Both the position numbers and the translations under genes were made by a program. Of a stretch of 64,000 nucleotides of DNA, positions 25,256 to 37,302 are shown in pieces (position 1 is the first letter of the stretch; every line of letters begins with the position of its first letter). Under the pieces are notes generated by a model. It made no database searches and was not told the origin of the DNA. It saw only the letters and a list, made by a program, of their open reading frames with translations. The DNA comes from Hyperoplus lanceolatus (taxonomy: Eukaryota > Chordata > Actinopteri > Uranoscopiformes > Ammodytidae). The DNA is taken from positions 20,767,001-20,831,000 of the forward strand of contig CM049410.1 of the NCBI GenBank assembly GCA_026929865.2. Direction: 5' to 3'.

Positions 25256-26789
25256 TTAAGTTAAAGAGAGGAGAGAAGAGTCATCTCAAAATAATGTTAA
25301 CAGTAACAGTATGTGAGCTACGCACACTTACATAAGCATATGCCACTGTCTCACATTAGTGAAAATGAGTGTCTTGCTTTGTGTTTCCTCCAACAAAATT
25401 AGAAAAGCAATTATCAGGATCCTTCAAAATAGTTTTAGTCTTTCACGGCTGCTATTTATTTTCCACATATAGAAACAAAAAAAGTGTCTGAATTCCTTCT
25501 GTTTTAATGATCAAACTTTTTGCTGACTTTTCCCAGTGTTTAACTTTCTGCGGCACAGATGGGGGCTGTGTGGTGCAAGCTTGGAGAAAACATCTAACAG
25601 CATGGCACTTACTCTTAGTGCAAGAGATGCTCTTCCAATTAAGAAACAACACAATGCAGGAAATGTGCAGTCGCAAGCACAAAATACCCATACGTAAACC
25701 TTGCACTGATTGGCCAGATGGAGTCAGTAGAGGAAAAATGTAAAACTTATTCTACTGACTCTTCACTCTTAAAAAATATTTGACAATGTTGGTCTATGTT
25801 TCCCATTTTTCTCCCTGCCCTCAGGCCCTTTTGACATATTTTTTTGCAGCATATTTGTCTCCCCTCCTTTCATAAACGCTGCTACTGAAAATGACATTAT
25901 CATTAATTTGTGTAATATATTTAAAACAATGTACATGTTAATGTAATTGAAGCCCTCCTCAGTCCTGAGCATTTAATACAAGTGTTTCTACCTTTGTGAT
26001 TGAATCGCACGCATATCCTTTAATTGCCACCTGCAAAATGAAAGGAGCCTTCAAAGAAAAACAACACAAAGGAGACTAAAATAGGGGGTGGACGACAGGA
26101 GAGTCCATATCATGCAGTGAATTGGTAGCAGGTCTGCTGTCAGGCTTCACACATTGACTTCCTTGTTAGTGTGGGCGTAGTATTCTGAACAAATGTTTTA
26201 ATTTTTATGAATTTAAGTTGTTATTTATGGTTTTATATTTGAAAATAAATAAATACAGTAACTCAGCAGTCAAACTTATAATGTGAAACTGACTTGATGA
26301 CCATACGTCCTCTCTATTACAACAATGTTCATCTATAAAGCAGTCTAAATAGACATACAGATATGATGATAGCAAGAAGAAATGCTTTGTTATTGTTTAT
26401 GTTTGGAGCTGTTTAAGCCAATACCTCATTGTTAGCCATCTGGCTCTTGGCTGGGGAGCCAAACAGTTGATTAAAGAACACAATTAGCGGGGAAATAGGT
26501 TCTGTCAGCTCACCCAACGGGGATGAAAGAATGTGCACATTCATTGTGACAAACTAACTGTCAAGCATATGCAGGATGGGCAAACAGTGTTTCTTCCATC
26601 ATGGGGCTGCATTACAATTGCAATCCCCATACTTCCCTGCTATTTAGTGTGGAAGAAAAAGATTTAGGATGTCCCAATACATTTGGTCGGATGCAGCATA
26701 ATACCCTGGCGCCCTTCTACATCCAGTCGTAACGTTTAGGGTGGAAATCAGAATGCTTTTTTTTGTTGATTTACACAATCCTCTGCACA

Positions 26790-26873
26790 GCGGAAGTTAC
26801 CTCCCATCTACTGAGCCTCTGTGCGGAAACGACCAGCAATGCGATGGATATAAGCAAGAGGGACAAGTTCAAG
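26790..26873 (+). other. candidate first exon with ETS-type promoter motif
   Basis: CGGAAGTTAC, an ETS-type motif common at housekeeping start sites, lies just upstream of an ATG in good context (GCGATGG, 26844). The ATG opens MDISKRDKFK and runs to a donor AAG|GTACG (26873/26874). A short upstream frame precedes it. I find no second exon, so this is a weak suggestion only. Confidence 0.2.
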
Positions 26874-27302
26874 GTACGATGATATGACGAAATAAATATG
26901 TAAAAGTACAGTTTGTCCCAATTGTAAGCGTACTGCATGCTAACTACATACTTTAATGGTCAGCTGTTGTATGGAGAAGAGTAAAAAAGATATACAGGGC
27001 TAGTATTCCTTAAGAGCGCTACACTGCCTTGGAAATGTTAATGTTAATGAAAGCTGTCAGCTGAATCATCATTACCACGATGTGGATGTCTGTTGCAGCC
27101 AATCACCACTTCTACAGCTTAAGGTTACTGTGAAGTAACAAATTCCCCACAGATAAGTTATACTTAGCACCTGCAGCTGAGCATTTCACAATTAGACTTG
27201 GCCGCGTTACACAGGATGCATTTATTTTGGGTTTCCTGACTATGACCTGGTTATTTCGTAAACTTTGACAACTTTTCAATCAGCAGTGTGGACAAGATGC
27301 TT

Positions 27303-27397
27303 AGGGGTGGAGTCAGTGATTATGTAGAACGTTTGTTGTCAAAATCAATGATGTTGACAACAAGCGCAGTATTCCAGTATTTCTGACTCCACCTTTA
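27303..27397. mobile_element. short MITE (family of 33385-33704)
   Basis: The ends GGGTGGAGTCAGTGAT and CTGACTCCACCTTTAC are inverted repeats. They match the ends of the 320-bp copy in pla2g10 intron 2, as does the adjacent TTGTTGTCAAAATCA. The TTAA flanks are mutated. Confidence 0.7.
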
Positions 27398-28297
27398 CAT
27401 TTAGTGGTTAAAGACTGATGTATACACATAGTGTGTGTTGATGGCAAATGGCAAAAGTACATAAGATAGTCCAAACCTGAAATCCTGGAAAGGTCACCTC
27501 CAAGCAGAAGGATCAAAAGAGAGCTAGTGTGCTTCATGAAACCCACTCTTAGGAAAAACCGGTCAACCTTTGCAGGTAGGTAGTGAGGGCAAAAAAAAGG
27601 ACCAGGATTCAGGCTGCTCTCACAGAGTCTCCATGGTTCACGGGGCAAAAACGAAATGGAAACCTTGTGTGATGCATGTGAAGAAAACATTCTGAGACCC
27701 TCCTACATTGTTCAAATGTTCCACCAGTCACTCACAAACCAAGTAGGAGACGTCAAAGTTACACTAGACTTCCACAGCATCAGAGCTCATATAGGCTACC
27801 TGCTGACGGTTGGATACAATCGGGCAAGTGTTTGTGGGCCATGACCCAGATACTTATTTCCAATCCTGGACTTTGGACACTGCGCTATATCGTCTCCCAT
27901 TTCAGTCCACACTTATGAGCGGTCAATCGTTCAACAAACAAACTGTGTTTATTCCCACGGTGTGAACTGATAGACTATATGCTTATGGGGTACTAGAAGC
28001 TCACATGAGCAGTAAACATCTGGGAGAGCTTTCTTTACTGTTATTACAACCATGAGCAGTGTGTTTACTGGGTATCAGACGAGAAAAGTATGGTTCTGAC
28101 TTTGAGAGGGACTTTTACCCATTTATAATGTGAAGGAGGTTCCTAACCAAAACACCAACTGCGGGTGGACCAAAATAGTCTTTTACTGCATAATATAAAA
28201 CATTCAACCCCACAGACAACAGCCAGCTTCTTTCTAAGAGCCTCAATACATATTTTTTTTTACTCATCTAAATAACAATAATGTTATTGATCATTAA

Positions 28298-28891
28298 AGA
28301 GGACCTATGATGCTTTTTGACTTTTATGACCTATAAACGTTGTTATGATGATTCATAGTCATGCTTAACCATACTAAATTATCAAATAATGACTTACATG
28401 CATTTCGACGTATTCCCTGCTGACCGTCTGGGGTGTCTGCGCAGACCACTAAACACAGTGGAGAAGTTACGTGTTCAAAGCGGTCTAGCCTTTCATAATT
28501 TGTGACGTTGCATAAAAATTTGTGACGTCACCACGCGGATGTTTCCATGTATGGCAATGCTGTCACTTCCCTGTTCGCGTCTGCCTCGCGCCCTTATAGG
28601 GCCATGCTCGCGCTTCCCGCCACTGAAAGTGTTCCGGAAGGAAGGTAACCAATCACAAAGGAGTGGGGTTTGCAGGAGGGGGGGAAGGGTAGCGGAGATG
28701 GCCCGAAGCACAGGCGGAAGGAGCCGAAGCACACACACTCAAGTGTTGACAGGATGTGCTGGATCGCCAAAATAAGAGAAAGAGCTTCCCGAAAATCTAC
28801 ATAGTTTTTTGTGATGTGATTCGTGTCAGGTTGCTCTATAGCAGTGTAAAACAAGAAATTAAGACCAGAAAAGTAGCATAATAGGTCCTCT
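28298..28891. mobile_element. Kolobok-like TTAA element, non-autonomous
   Basis: TTAA target duplication (28294-28297 and 28892-28895). Termini AGAGGACCTATGATGC and its near complement GCATAATAGGTCCTCT share about 15 positions. The AG...CT ends with a TTAA site fit Kolobok; piggyBac ends would start CCC. Interior open frames of 80 residues on both strands are compositional and unrelated to a transposase. Confidence 0.8.
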
Positions 28892-28899
28892 TTAAGTTC

Positions 28900-29988
28900 A
28901 AAACTATTTAATTAACCAAGTTTGTACCCCAATAAATGCTCGGTTCCTGCAGCGTCAGTGTGCTTTAAGTTTGGTGTTTGTGAATACGGCACCATCTACA
29001 GGCCAATATCCAAACTTCAGACTTTACAAACCAAGTTATGCCTTGCTGGTTTTATGACACTATTAATGCATCCGTAGAGGAGAGCCACCTTGCAAAGGTT
29101 GCAGATATAAAAATTCGTCTTTTGTTTTTTCATACTGTGAGGAAAAGAACAAACTGTCCAGCAGCCAATGAGATCCTCACCCACGTGGCCATAATATTGA
29201 GGCCATATGAGATCACTGACTCAATAGCTACTTCGTGACTGTGATTTATTATTTCGGGGGATTTTAAGCACAACAATCTGACCTTAAAAGGAAACAGTTT
29301 TAACATTTCTGTTACATAACATTGGAGTTGATTAAGGTCTGAATCAGTCAGCTTGCTGCCACGTCCCTGAAGTAGCATTATACAAAAAGGAAGGAAACTT
29401 GTTTTACAGGAGACTTTAAAATAGAAAAGCAGGAAAACCTAAGTTTGTCTATTAGCTCACCAAATTTCCAAAAAGCTTATTTTTAAAACGCCAATGAATG
29501 AGGTGTAGTCATGAACATTTTCCATAGCACAGGGAGTGAACTGCACAGTTAGAAGGCAGGCAGGCGATGCCCTGCACAGTACTTCAACAAATAAAAGTAT
29601 GGTCCAGCTATTTAATCTTACACTGCACTGATTAACATATGGCTTTCGTGCTGAGCCTTGCCTGAGTTTCAACAGCAGGGAAACTCAAGTTGCCTTAACC
29701 ATTGTGTGAACCAGCTGTTATCCTCAGGACTTCTCAGGCATCCACAGTGTTCAGGAATTTTGATTTTTTTGTAAAACAACATAGGCCTTTGTGATTTTTT
29801 TTAAGTAAGAAAACCTCAGAAACACAACACTGTTTTACTTTTCACACTCCTCAATATTTTTGAAAAAGTACAATTTTCATTAGAATAACCTGATAATGAC
29901 ATACATGAACACAGTTAAATTCCCTGCAACGGCTGTATTTTCAAAAACACAGGCAACACAGGAGGACAGGCAAATGTATTTAACCGTG
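28900..29988 (-). other. pla2g10 downstream region / 3' UTR
   Basis: This is the stretch after the pla2g10 stop codon in its transcription direction. Candidate poly(A) signals on the minus strand are ATTAAA (complement of 29611-29616) and AATAAA (complement of 29245-29250). The true end cannot be chosen by eye. Confidence 0.35.
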
Positions 29989-32900
29989 TCAGTAAATATT
30001 ACACATTGGATGCTCGTAACCACAGAGAAAATCCGGCCACATGGTGTATTTCCGGATGAAAGGTGCTCTTCTCAAACACTTGCCGGCGTTTCTGTCACAC
30101 TTGCACAGCAGCTTTTCACATTTATCCTCCAAATCATCTGCAAAAAGAAGAACACAAATGTGTCCTTTGAGTGACAAGTTGAAAAGAGGATTGGAACTTT
30201 AAAAATGCTTGGTAACACTTTACAATAAGGTACACAAAATTGTAGTAGCTACTACAACCTACTACATAGTTTTTTTTTTGCGCTACCTATGTGATAGGTA
30301 GCACAAAAAAAAACCCTATGTGTTACCTACTACATAGTTTTTTTTTTTTGCGCTACCTATGTGTTAGGTAGCACAAAAAAAAACCCTATGTGTTACCTAC
30401 TACATAGTTTTTTTTTTGCGCTACCTATGTGTTAGGTAGCACAAAAAAAAAAACCCCTATGTGTTAGGTAGCACATAGGGTTTTTTTTTATGTGTATAGC
30501 AAAAAAAAAAACCCTATGTGTTACCTACTACATAGTTTTTTGGCTACCTATGTGTTAGGTAGCACAAAAAAAAACCCTATGTTTACCTACTACATAGTTT
30601 GTTTTTTGCGCTACCTATGTGTTAGGTAGCACAAAAAAAAAACCCTATGTGTTACCTACTACATAGTTTTTTTTTTGCGCTACCTATGTGTTAGGTAGCA
30701 CAAAAAAAAACCCTATGTGTTACCTACTACATAGTTTTTTTTTTGCGCTACCTATGTGTTAGGTAGCACAAAAAAAAACCCTATGTGTTACCTACTACAT
30801 AGTTTTTTTTGTGCTACCTAACACATAGGTAGCGCAAAAAAAAAACTATATAGTAGGTAACACATAGGGTTTTTTTGTGCTACCTAACACATAGGTAGCG
30901 CAAAAAAAAACTATATTAGGTAACACATAGGTTTTTTTTGTGCTACCTAACACATAGGTAAAAAAAAAAACTATGTAGTAGGTAACACATTTTTTTTTGT
31001 GCTACCTAACACATAGGTAGCAAAAAAAAACTATATAGTAGGTAACACATTGGGTTTTTTTTGTGCTACCTAACAGAAAAAAATATGTAGTAGGTAACAC
31101 ATAGGTTTTTTTTGTGCTACCTAACACATAGGTAGCAAAAAAAAAACTATGTAGTAGGTAACACATAGGGTTTTTTTTTTGTGCTAACTAACACATAGGT
31201 AGAAAAAAAAAAAATATGTAGTAGGTAACACATAGGTTTTTTTTGTGCTACCTAACACATAGGTAGCGCAAAAAAAAAAACTATGTAGTAGGTAACACAT
31301 AGGGTTTTTTTTTTGTGCTAACTAACACATAGGTAGCGCAAAAAAAAAAAACTATGTAGTAGGTAACACATAGGGGTTTTTTTTTGTGCTACCTTTAGGT
31401 AGCGCAAAAAAAAAACTATGTAGTAGGTAACACATAAGTTTTTTTTTTGTGCTACCTAACACATAGGTAGCGCAAAAAAAAAAAACTATGTAGTAGGTAA
31501 CACATAGGGTTTTTTTTTTGTGCTAACTAACACATAGGTAGCGCAAAAAAAAAAAACTATGTAGTAGGTAACACATAGGGTTTTTTTTTTGTGCTACCTA
31601 ACACATAGGTAGCACAAAAAAAAAACCCTATGTGCTACCTAACACATAGGTTTTTTTTTTGTGCTACCTAACACATAGGTATCAAAAAAAAAAAATATGT
31701 AGTAGGTATGTAGTAGCTACTACAATTTTGTGTACCTTATTGTAAAGTGTTACCAAATGCTTTGGTGTTGGAGTGGATTTTCGTCTCGGTTGTTGGTGCC
31801 TCATACAAGTCCAGCTTTTAGTTAGTAAAAAATAACCTGAAGTGGAAATTCTTCATATCTGAAACTATATGTAATTGTAGATATTGTGAATCAATTTATC
31901 ATTGATTTATCTAAAAGTATCATCAACAAGCCACTATGTTTGGTACTTAAAGGTGCTGTAAGCGGAATGGTCCTTTTAGCTAACTTCCTGTCAGTTACTG
32001 CAGTTAGCAGTCCCCTCGCTCGTCCCTACGTCACCACATTAATGCACTGCGGTCTTCAAGTAGCGAGTCATCTAGCATAATCTCAGATCCATAAGTGTGA
32101 TAAAACATGATAAAAACCATCAAAACAGACATTGGGAAGGATTTTACCTGCTCCGCCATTTTAGGTGAATAAACATTCACCCATCTGTTGCTCTGCGGGT
32201 ACACCGGCAGAGAGACGGGTGCCGGTTTGTAGCGTTCTTTCGAACAATTTAATTTGCCGACTACATGCAGAGCGGGTGACAGAGATCGGAGGTATGAAAC
32301 GCGCACACTATATAAGGGATTACTGTATGAATATGGAGCGATTTAATACTTGCATTAACCTAAATATATCCCTCACTTCACCTTTAAATGTGTAAGCTGT
32401 ATTAAACTTGTGGCTATTTACATTTCCACTTCTTTATGGAGGCTTAAAATACTACTTCACCTATGTTGTAAACAAGCTGGCTTTATCTTCCAATCAGCTG
32501 TGCATATACTGTTTTCACAAACTGCATGGATATTTGTAGATTACACACACAGCCTGATCTGTGTTTCTCACTCAGGTTTACCCATCAAGCACCATAATCA
32601 TCAGATTAATGTATGCACTTAAGAAAAAAAAATATACAGAGCAAAATATGTTCAAAATAGCAAAATATTATCCACACGTAAACATTAATAATGTATTACC
32701 ACACTCTGCTTTCTTGTCCTCGCACTTCCACTTATACTGGGCTGTTTTGGTTGAGCAGCCGAGACGTTCTGCATCTCCATAACAGCAATCATGTCTGTGG
32801 CAGCACCTACACACAGAAAGATTGACAACAGGGTAAATGTTTTTAGTTTTTTTAGTTTGAAGGCTGAACTACTAGACAAGACATGGGGCGAGGAGGCAGT

Positions 32901-35046
32901 ATACTGTGGTCTGAATCCCACCATGGCTATTTTAACGGCAGACCAGGATCACCACAGGGGTTTTCACAACAGATAGTTAGCCGTCAACTGGTTCAAAAGG
33001 GGGGGGGGGGGGGGTTTCAGTGTCTCGCGGTGCAGGAGGAAAAAAGTAGGAGACGGCAATTAAGATTTGGGTGTGGAATGTTTTGGGCCTATTTTGAAAA
33101 GGATGCGTGAGCCGGCTCCATTTGGATATCATTACCTCCTTCCTTCCCATGGCACAGCACATTTGTGGTTCAGTGGACTCTTTCAGGAGAGGAAACTGTG
33201 CGTACAGGCACAGGATGTAGGGCGGCTGAGAGGAGCCAAAAGCAGCCATCAGGAGGAGGAAATAATGTATACACACCATCCATAGGGAGGGGGGATAAAC
33301 GTCAGCATAACATGCTGGATTATATCTTTTGCATCACATAATGTATAGTTGGGACATATATAGGCCTATATATAAAGTGTTTAAGGTGGAGTCAACGATC
33401 CTGGAGAACGCTTGTTGTCAAAATCATTTTTTTTCATAACCAGTGAGTGTCTCCTCATGATTCGCTACCTGTCTGTACTGTGTGTACATGGACAAAATAG
33501 CTGGTGTTAATACACACCAAAAGCTCTGTAAACTGGTATGTAAACAATGGGGGCTCACCGTAGCAAAGCAGCATGCCGTTTACAGAACCTAGGCTGTGTA
33601 TTAACACTGAATTTTTTTTCAGCGCACACACAGCACAAACAGGTAGCGGAGATATCCACAGATTTTTACGAAAAAAAATATTTTAACAATCGCTGACTCC
33701 ACCTTTAAATGAATGTTGACATTTTTCAGCACATGCTATTAACAGGTGTTCAGACGATAACAGATAAAAACAGACTGGATTGTTTGGTGTTTTTTTCTTT
33801 TCTTTCATCTTTAAAATGATAGCTTTATTAAAGCTGCTGCCTCACCAGTCTGCCTTGTCTCTTGGCCAGCCTTGACCCCCCAGCCCACAGTAGCATCCGT
33901 ACATCATGTAAGCTAGGGCATTTCTCCCCGTGCTGCATTTAATGGCCCCCGCCAGCTCCAGCAAGCCTCTTTTGGTCCGATGAGACGTGTTCGCAGCCGC
34001 CGAGGCCAGGGCCACTGCCAGGAGAAATAAACAACAAAAGTGGAGGAGCAAACCCCGTCAAGTCTCGGTTTTCTTTGCATCAAACCAACTGTTTAGTCCA
34101 GTTCTGCACTGTGAGGTTGTAATGTATCTACTGTTTGATATTCAGGGGTGGACACACAACATTGAAAAAGGCTGCTGTCTATCTGACAGAAGTGCATCAA
34201 AATGTTTTTCTCGTGTTAACTTTTCCTTCTGTTCATCCTCTATATACATTCAGTTGACAGTTGATTAAGCACACCTGGCCTACCTAAAACTAATGCAACC
34301 TCCTGCTACAGCCCTGCACTATACCATTCAACTATACATGTTCCTTTTGGAGGATGGGGTTTGTGTTGAACTTTACAGAGATATTTATATCAGTGTGTGT
34401 ACTAAACAAGAGAAGCAGCTCTCTGTTAAAGGCGATACAATTCAAACTGCATCCTCCAAGATGATCATAAAGTTGGAGCTGTATAGTTCTTGACAAAAAC
34501 TGACCATTATAATATTCATATAGGGGGGATTCATCTCAGGACTAGTAGGTTTACTTTATAAACTGGCAACCAATTGTGTAAAAAGTGTCCACAGAAACTA
34601 AGCAATCTGGAAAAGTATACACTCTTTTTTTCCAGTCTGTTCCTTCACACATGTTTTCTGCAGAATCCACAGAGGCTAAGTACAATGGTAAACAGGATGC
34701 AGCTCTCTGTGTAATGAACACCAGAAACCCAAAGTCTGCACGCACACCTAAAGCAGGTTCAGACTTGAAATGATGGGACAGTAGATCAGATTGTAGAGCT
34801 AAAGGATTTTCTTTTGGTTTGCACTTCCTTCCCGAGAATAACACTTTCGCTGAATTATCATCACTGTGCAAACGTCAACAAAGGTATTTTGCAACCATAG
34901 CTGGTACCTGCACTGACTCCCTCTGTGCCCTGTTTAAAACAACTTCTTCAGACATCTATATTTGCATCACTTATAAGACCTCCTCAACAAAGTGAAATAT
35001 CAGTCTTACCAGATAACAGTAGAAGTGTCCGGTAAAAGGCAGTCAT
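29989..35046 (-). CDS. pla2g10: secreted phospholipase A2, group X-like, 4 coding exons
   Basis: Calcium-dependent secreted enzyme that hydrolyses the sn-2 ester of phospholipids outside the cell. Exons (minus): 35010-35046, 33846-34014, 32700-32806, 29989-30137. The sum is 462 nt = 153 aa plus stop, with all junctions GT-AG and in phase. Residues 1-18 or so form a hydrophobic signal peptide, then a short propeptide ends in Lys-Arg before GLLELAG (residue 29). This is the group X arrangement. The calcium loop YCGLGG is residues 54-59. The catalytic pair is His74-Asp75 in WCCHRHDCCYG. The cysteine pattern and the C-terminal extension WPDFLCGYEHPMC fit group X rather than IB or V. A TATA-like TCTAAAATAAG (complement of 35135-35145) lies about 90 bp before the ATG. 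Introns hold a hAT hairpin array and TTAA MITEs. An alternative start at 34051 is discussed in the findings. Confidence 0.9.
30211..31754. mobile_element. hAT-type element made of hairpin repeats in a giant inverted arrangement
   Basis: An exact 8-bp duplication AAATGCTT (30203-30210 and 31755-31762) flanks long inverted ends. These start GGTAACACTTTACAATAAGG and end with its complement. The interior is an array of roughly 66-bp units. Each unit is T-run, GCGCTACCTATGTGTTAGGTAGC, A-run, CCCTATGTG..ACATAG. Units face one way from about 30260 to 30802 and the opposite way from about 30812 to 31700. Each unit itself contains two stem-loops. No coding frame. It lies in pla2g10 intron 3. Confidence 0.9.
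31951..32383. mobile_element. TTAA-flanked MITE
   Basis: TTAA (31947-31950 and 32384-32387) bounds ends AGGTGCTGTA / TTCACCT. The interior, including TGGTCCTTTTAGCTAAC, recurs at 44370 onward in zc3h7a intron 3. It is in pla2g10 intron 3. Confidence 0.65.
32985..33016. repeat. 16-nt poly-G run
   Basis: An uninterrupted G run (32999-33014) lies in pla2g10 intron 2. It is long enough to form G-quadruplex structure and to stall sequencing, so its exact length is doubtful. Confidence 0.85.
33385..33704. mobile_element. TTAA-flanked MITE, 320 bp
   Basis: TTAA at 33381-33384 and 33705-33708. The inverted ends are GGTGGAGTCAACGAT and ATCGCTGACTCCACCT. A second, shorter copy is at 27303-27397. It lies in pla2g10 intron 2. 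Confidence 0.75.
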
Positions 35047-36942
35047 GGCATTCAACAGTCGACCCAAGGTCCACAGCAACAAGTGTCTCTTCACTAACTT
35101 ATTACGCTGTGAGAGTGCAGAGCGGGGTGGAGAGCTTATTTTAGAGCCTATTTGAATAATCTCCACAGCATCACCATTGGCCAGAGGCTTATCCAGAGTT
35201 TTTAGAAACGTGTACGCCCTCTAGAGGAAACAGCCTGAGGGTTTTTATTTTTACTGCCTCCTCTCAGCTCTGCCCCAACAGTGTTGTAAATGTGGTTTGT
35301 ATCAGACAAAGAAATTAGAATTTGGTTACTTTTCTAGAAATACAACACATATGGTATAGCTTCATGAAAATCAAATATACACAGCTAATGTTGAAGGCAT
35401 AATGCATGTTTATCGACAGTATAATTGAATAGATATGAATATATAGATACCATAATTGCTTCTTGTCTAAATGTCCTTTTTTTTGTCCTTGTCAAAGCCT
35501 CGCAGTCGGAGAGGTAATGGGATGTTCCACCGATTCCTCAACCACAGGAAAAGAAAAAAGTTGCTGGCTTTCCTACTGAGCAACATGTTACATGAAATAC
35601 AGAAATACAAATCAAACTCTTTCAATTTGTTAGGACCTGAGCTGCTCTGGATGGCTTATACATGAAAAAACTGAAGTATTTCACACAGGACTATTATTTA
35701 GTTACTGTAAGCAACACAATATAATATATGGTTTCACTTCCTCACAGTCACAACAACCAAAGTTACCTAGACTTGCAGACTATGGTAATTACATACTTAT
35801 GACATAGCTTGGCCTCCATGCAGTCTCCTTCCTCTTAACCATCTTCTTCCGACTTGTGAATAAACATGTCAGACAGTGGGGGTGAAGAGAACAGACCTCA
35901 TCTCCATAAAACAAACACTCACAACATACTGTGGCTATCATTACTGTCAGCGTGATTCACCGAGCAAGCACTCCAAGTGTCCAAGTTTAACAGCCCCCTT
36001 CAGATTGTTTAATTTGACAAATTGTGGATCTGATGTGAAAATGCCATGAATTGTGTCCTATATCGTTTCATTTCATCTTCTCACTATGCTGTCTGAGAGT
36101 GTATTTTCAGCTCTGTCTCTCTCGCCGGACTCCATTGTCATTCATAATGCTGTAATGTCAGGCCCAGCTAAATGATAAAAGACTCACGCATTGGGTTTTT
36201 TATAACAGGGGGGACACATTCAGATTTATGTTGTGATTCAGCTCTTCTGCACGACGTGAGATAAGCGCCTCCTCCTGGCAGTTATTAGAGCTGCCAGTCA
36301 GTGTGACAGCACTGCATGAGAGCAGACAGACACACATCCTCCGTCTTTTCTTTCGAGTATCTGATTATTATTTTCAGTTCAAGCAAATCCATCGCCACAA
36401 CACATCCAGTCAACATTTAAGATGGTATCAATTCTGAGCACACCTGAGTGAAAATGTGTGAACCCCCGAATGAGGTACAAAATGTGAAATGAACTGAGAC
36501 GGAAAGCAGGGTGAGATAAAAATGTGAAAGATATCAGGATTGCACACATAAACAATCCAAAAATATGTTTTTCAGTTTAAAATGAGAAACACTAGAGAAA
36601 AGAAAAAGTTCAGCTTGAGGAAACATCAAGATGATTCTGACTTGAATGTGCTTTTCATAGCAACGTGAAAAGAAAATCTATTGAGAGTACGAAAACACAT
36701 TCTTATCTACAAAATGACTTTTTTTCATTCATAATTCATTTGACAGTGATAAAGCACTCATCCAAAGTATTTTTTTCTTGGGTCAGAGCATAATTACTGC
36801 TGTTTAAATGGAACTGTCAGTCAGGCGAGAAGTCCAGCATGGATAAACACTTCCTACATGAACATGAGAATCAGAAAGTAGCTCAGTATGTAGTCAGTCT
36901 TTGATTGATGATCTGTTTGGAAAGGTTTTTTATTACTTTTTG
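35047..36942. other. intergenic DNA upstream of pla2g10
   Basis: The first ~100 bp should hold the pla2g10 promoter (TATA-like element at 35135-35145). The rest has no supported exon or bounded repeat. Several AT-rich stretches could be conserved non-coding DNA, which cannot be judged from one sequence. Confidence 0.4.
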
Positions 36943-37298
36943 GGCTACAGTGCATAACCGATGTCGCCTCCATGAGGAAAACACTGTCATCTACATGAGG
37001 TATGCCTTCGGCGATCGTGGATTGATTTTATTCTTTCTACTGTATGTCCAGGTGTTTTTCCTAGCAGTAGAATCAACAACTGAAACATTTTGTGGGCACT
37101 TCTTATATTATATACGTATTTTCCTGAGCTCCCGTGCCAGTGTTAGGAGGTGACACAAGTTTCTAAATGCTGCCATACTGAGAAATGCAGAGAGAGTTTT
37201 GAGGAGCTGATAGGCTTAATTAACCTTCTGTCAACTTATTTGCCAATGGCTTTAATGTAAGCGACATTCATTTAAGTGAAAAAGTTACGCACTATAGC
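36943..37298. mobile_element. TTAA-type MITE (family of 52014-52374)
   Basis: The right end GTTACGCACTATAGCT is followed by TTAA (37299-37302). The left end is a diverged complement. The interior shares TGAAACATTT..TGGGCACTT, GCTGCCATA.TGAGAAA and GGAGCTGATAGGCTT with the copy in zc3h7a intron 9. Confidence 0.7.
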
Positions 37299-37302
37299 TT
37301 TA

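Larger units (their letters stand above)
25256..28297. other. intergenic DNA, one weak first-exon candidate and one MITE
   Basis: No recognised gene. The stretch holds the MITE copy at 27303-27397 and the candidate exon near 26844, both listed separately. Confidence 0.4.

Noticed and set aside
28493-28854. Overlapping 80-residue frames on both strands
   Set aside because: They lie in a GC-rich non-autonomous TTAA element and resemble no transposase.
30211-31754. CRISPR-like array of regular repeats
   Set aside because: The units have no unique spacers, include long A and T runs, invert at the centre, and are bounded by transposon ends with an 8-bp duplication in a vertebrate intron.
34984-35166. 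Longer pla2g10 start at 35166
   Set aside because: It lies upstream of a TATA-like element and would put 40 polar residues before the signal peptide. The ATG at 35046 fits a secreted protein better.
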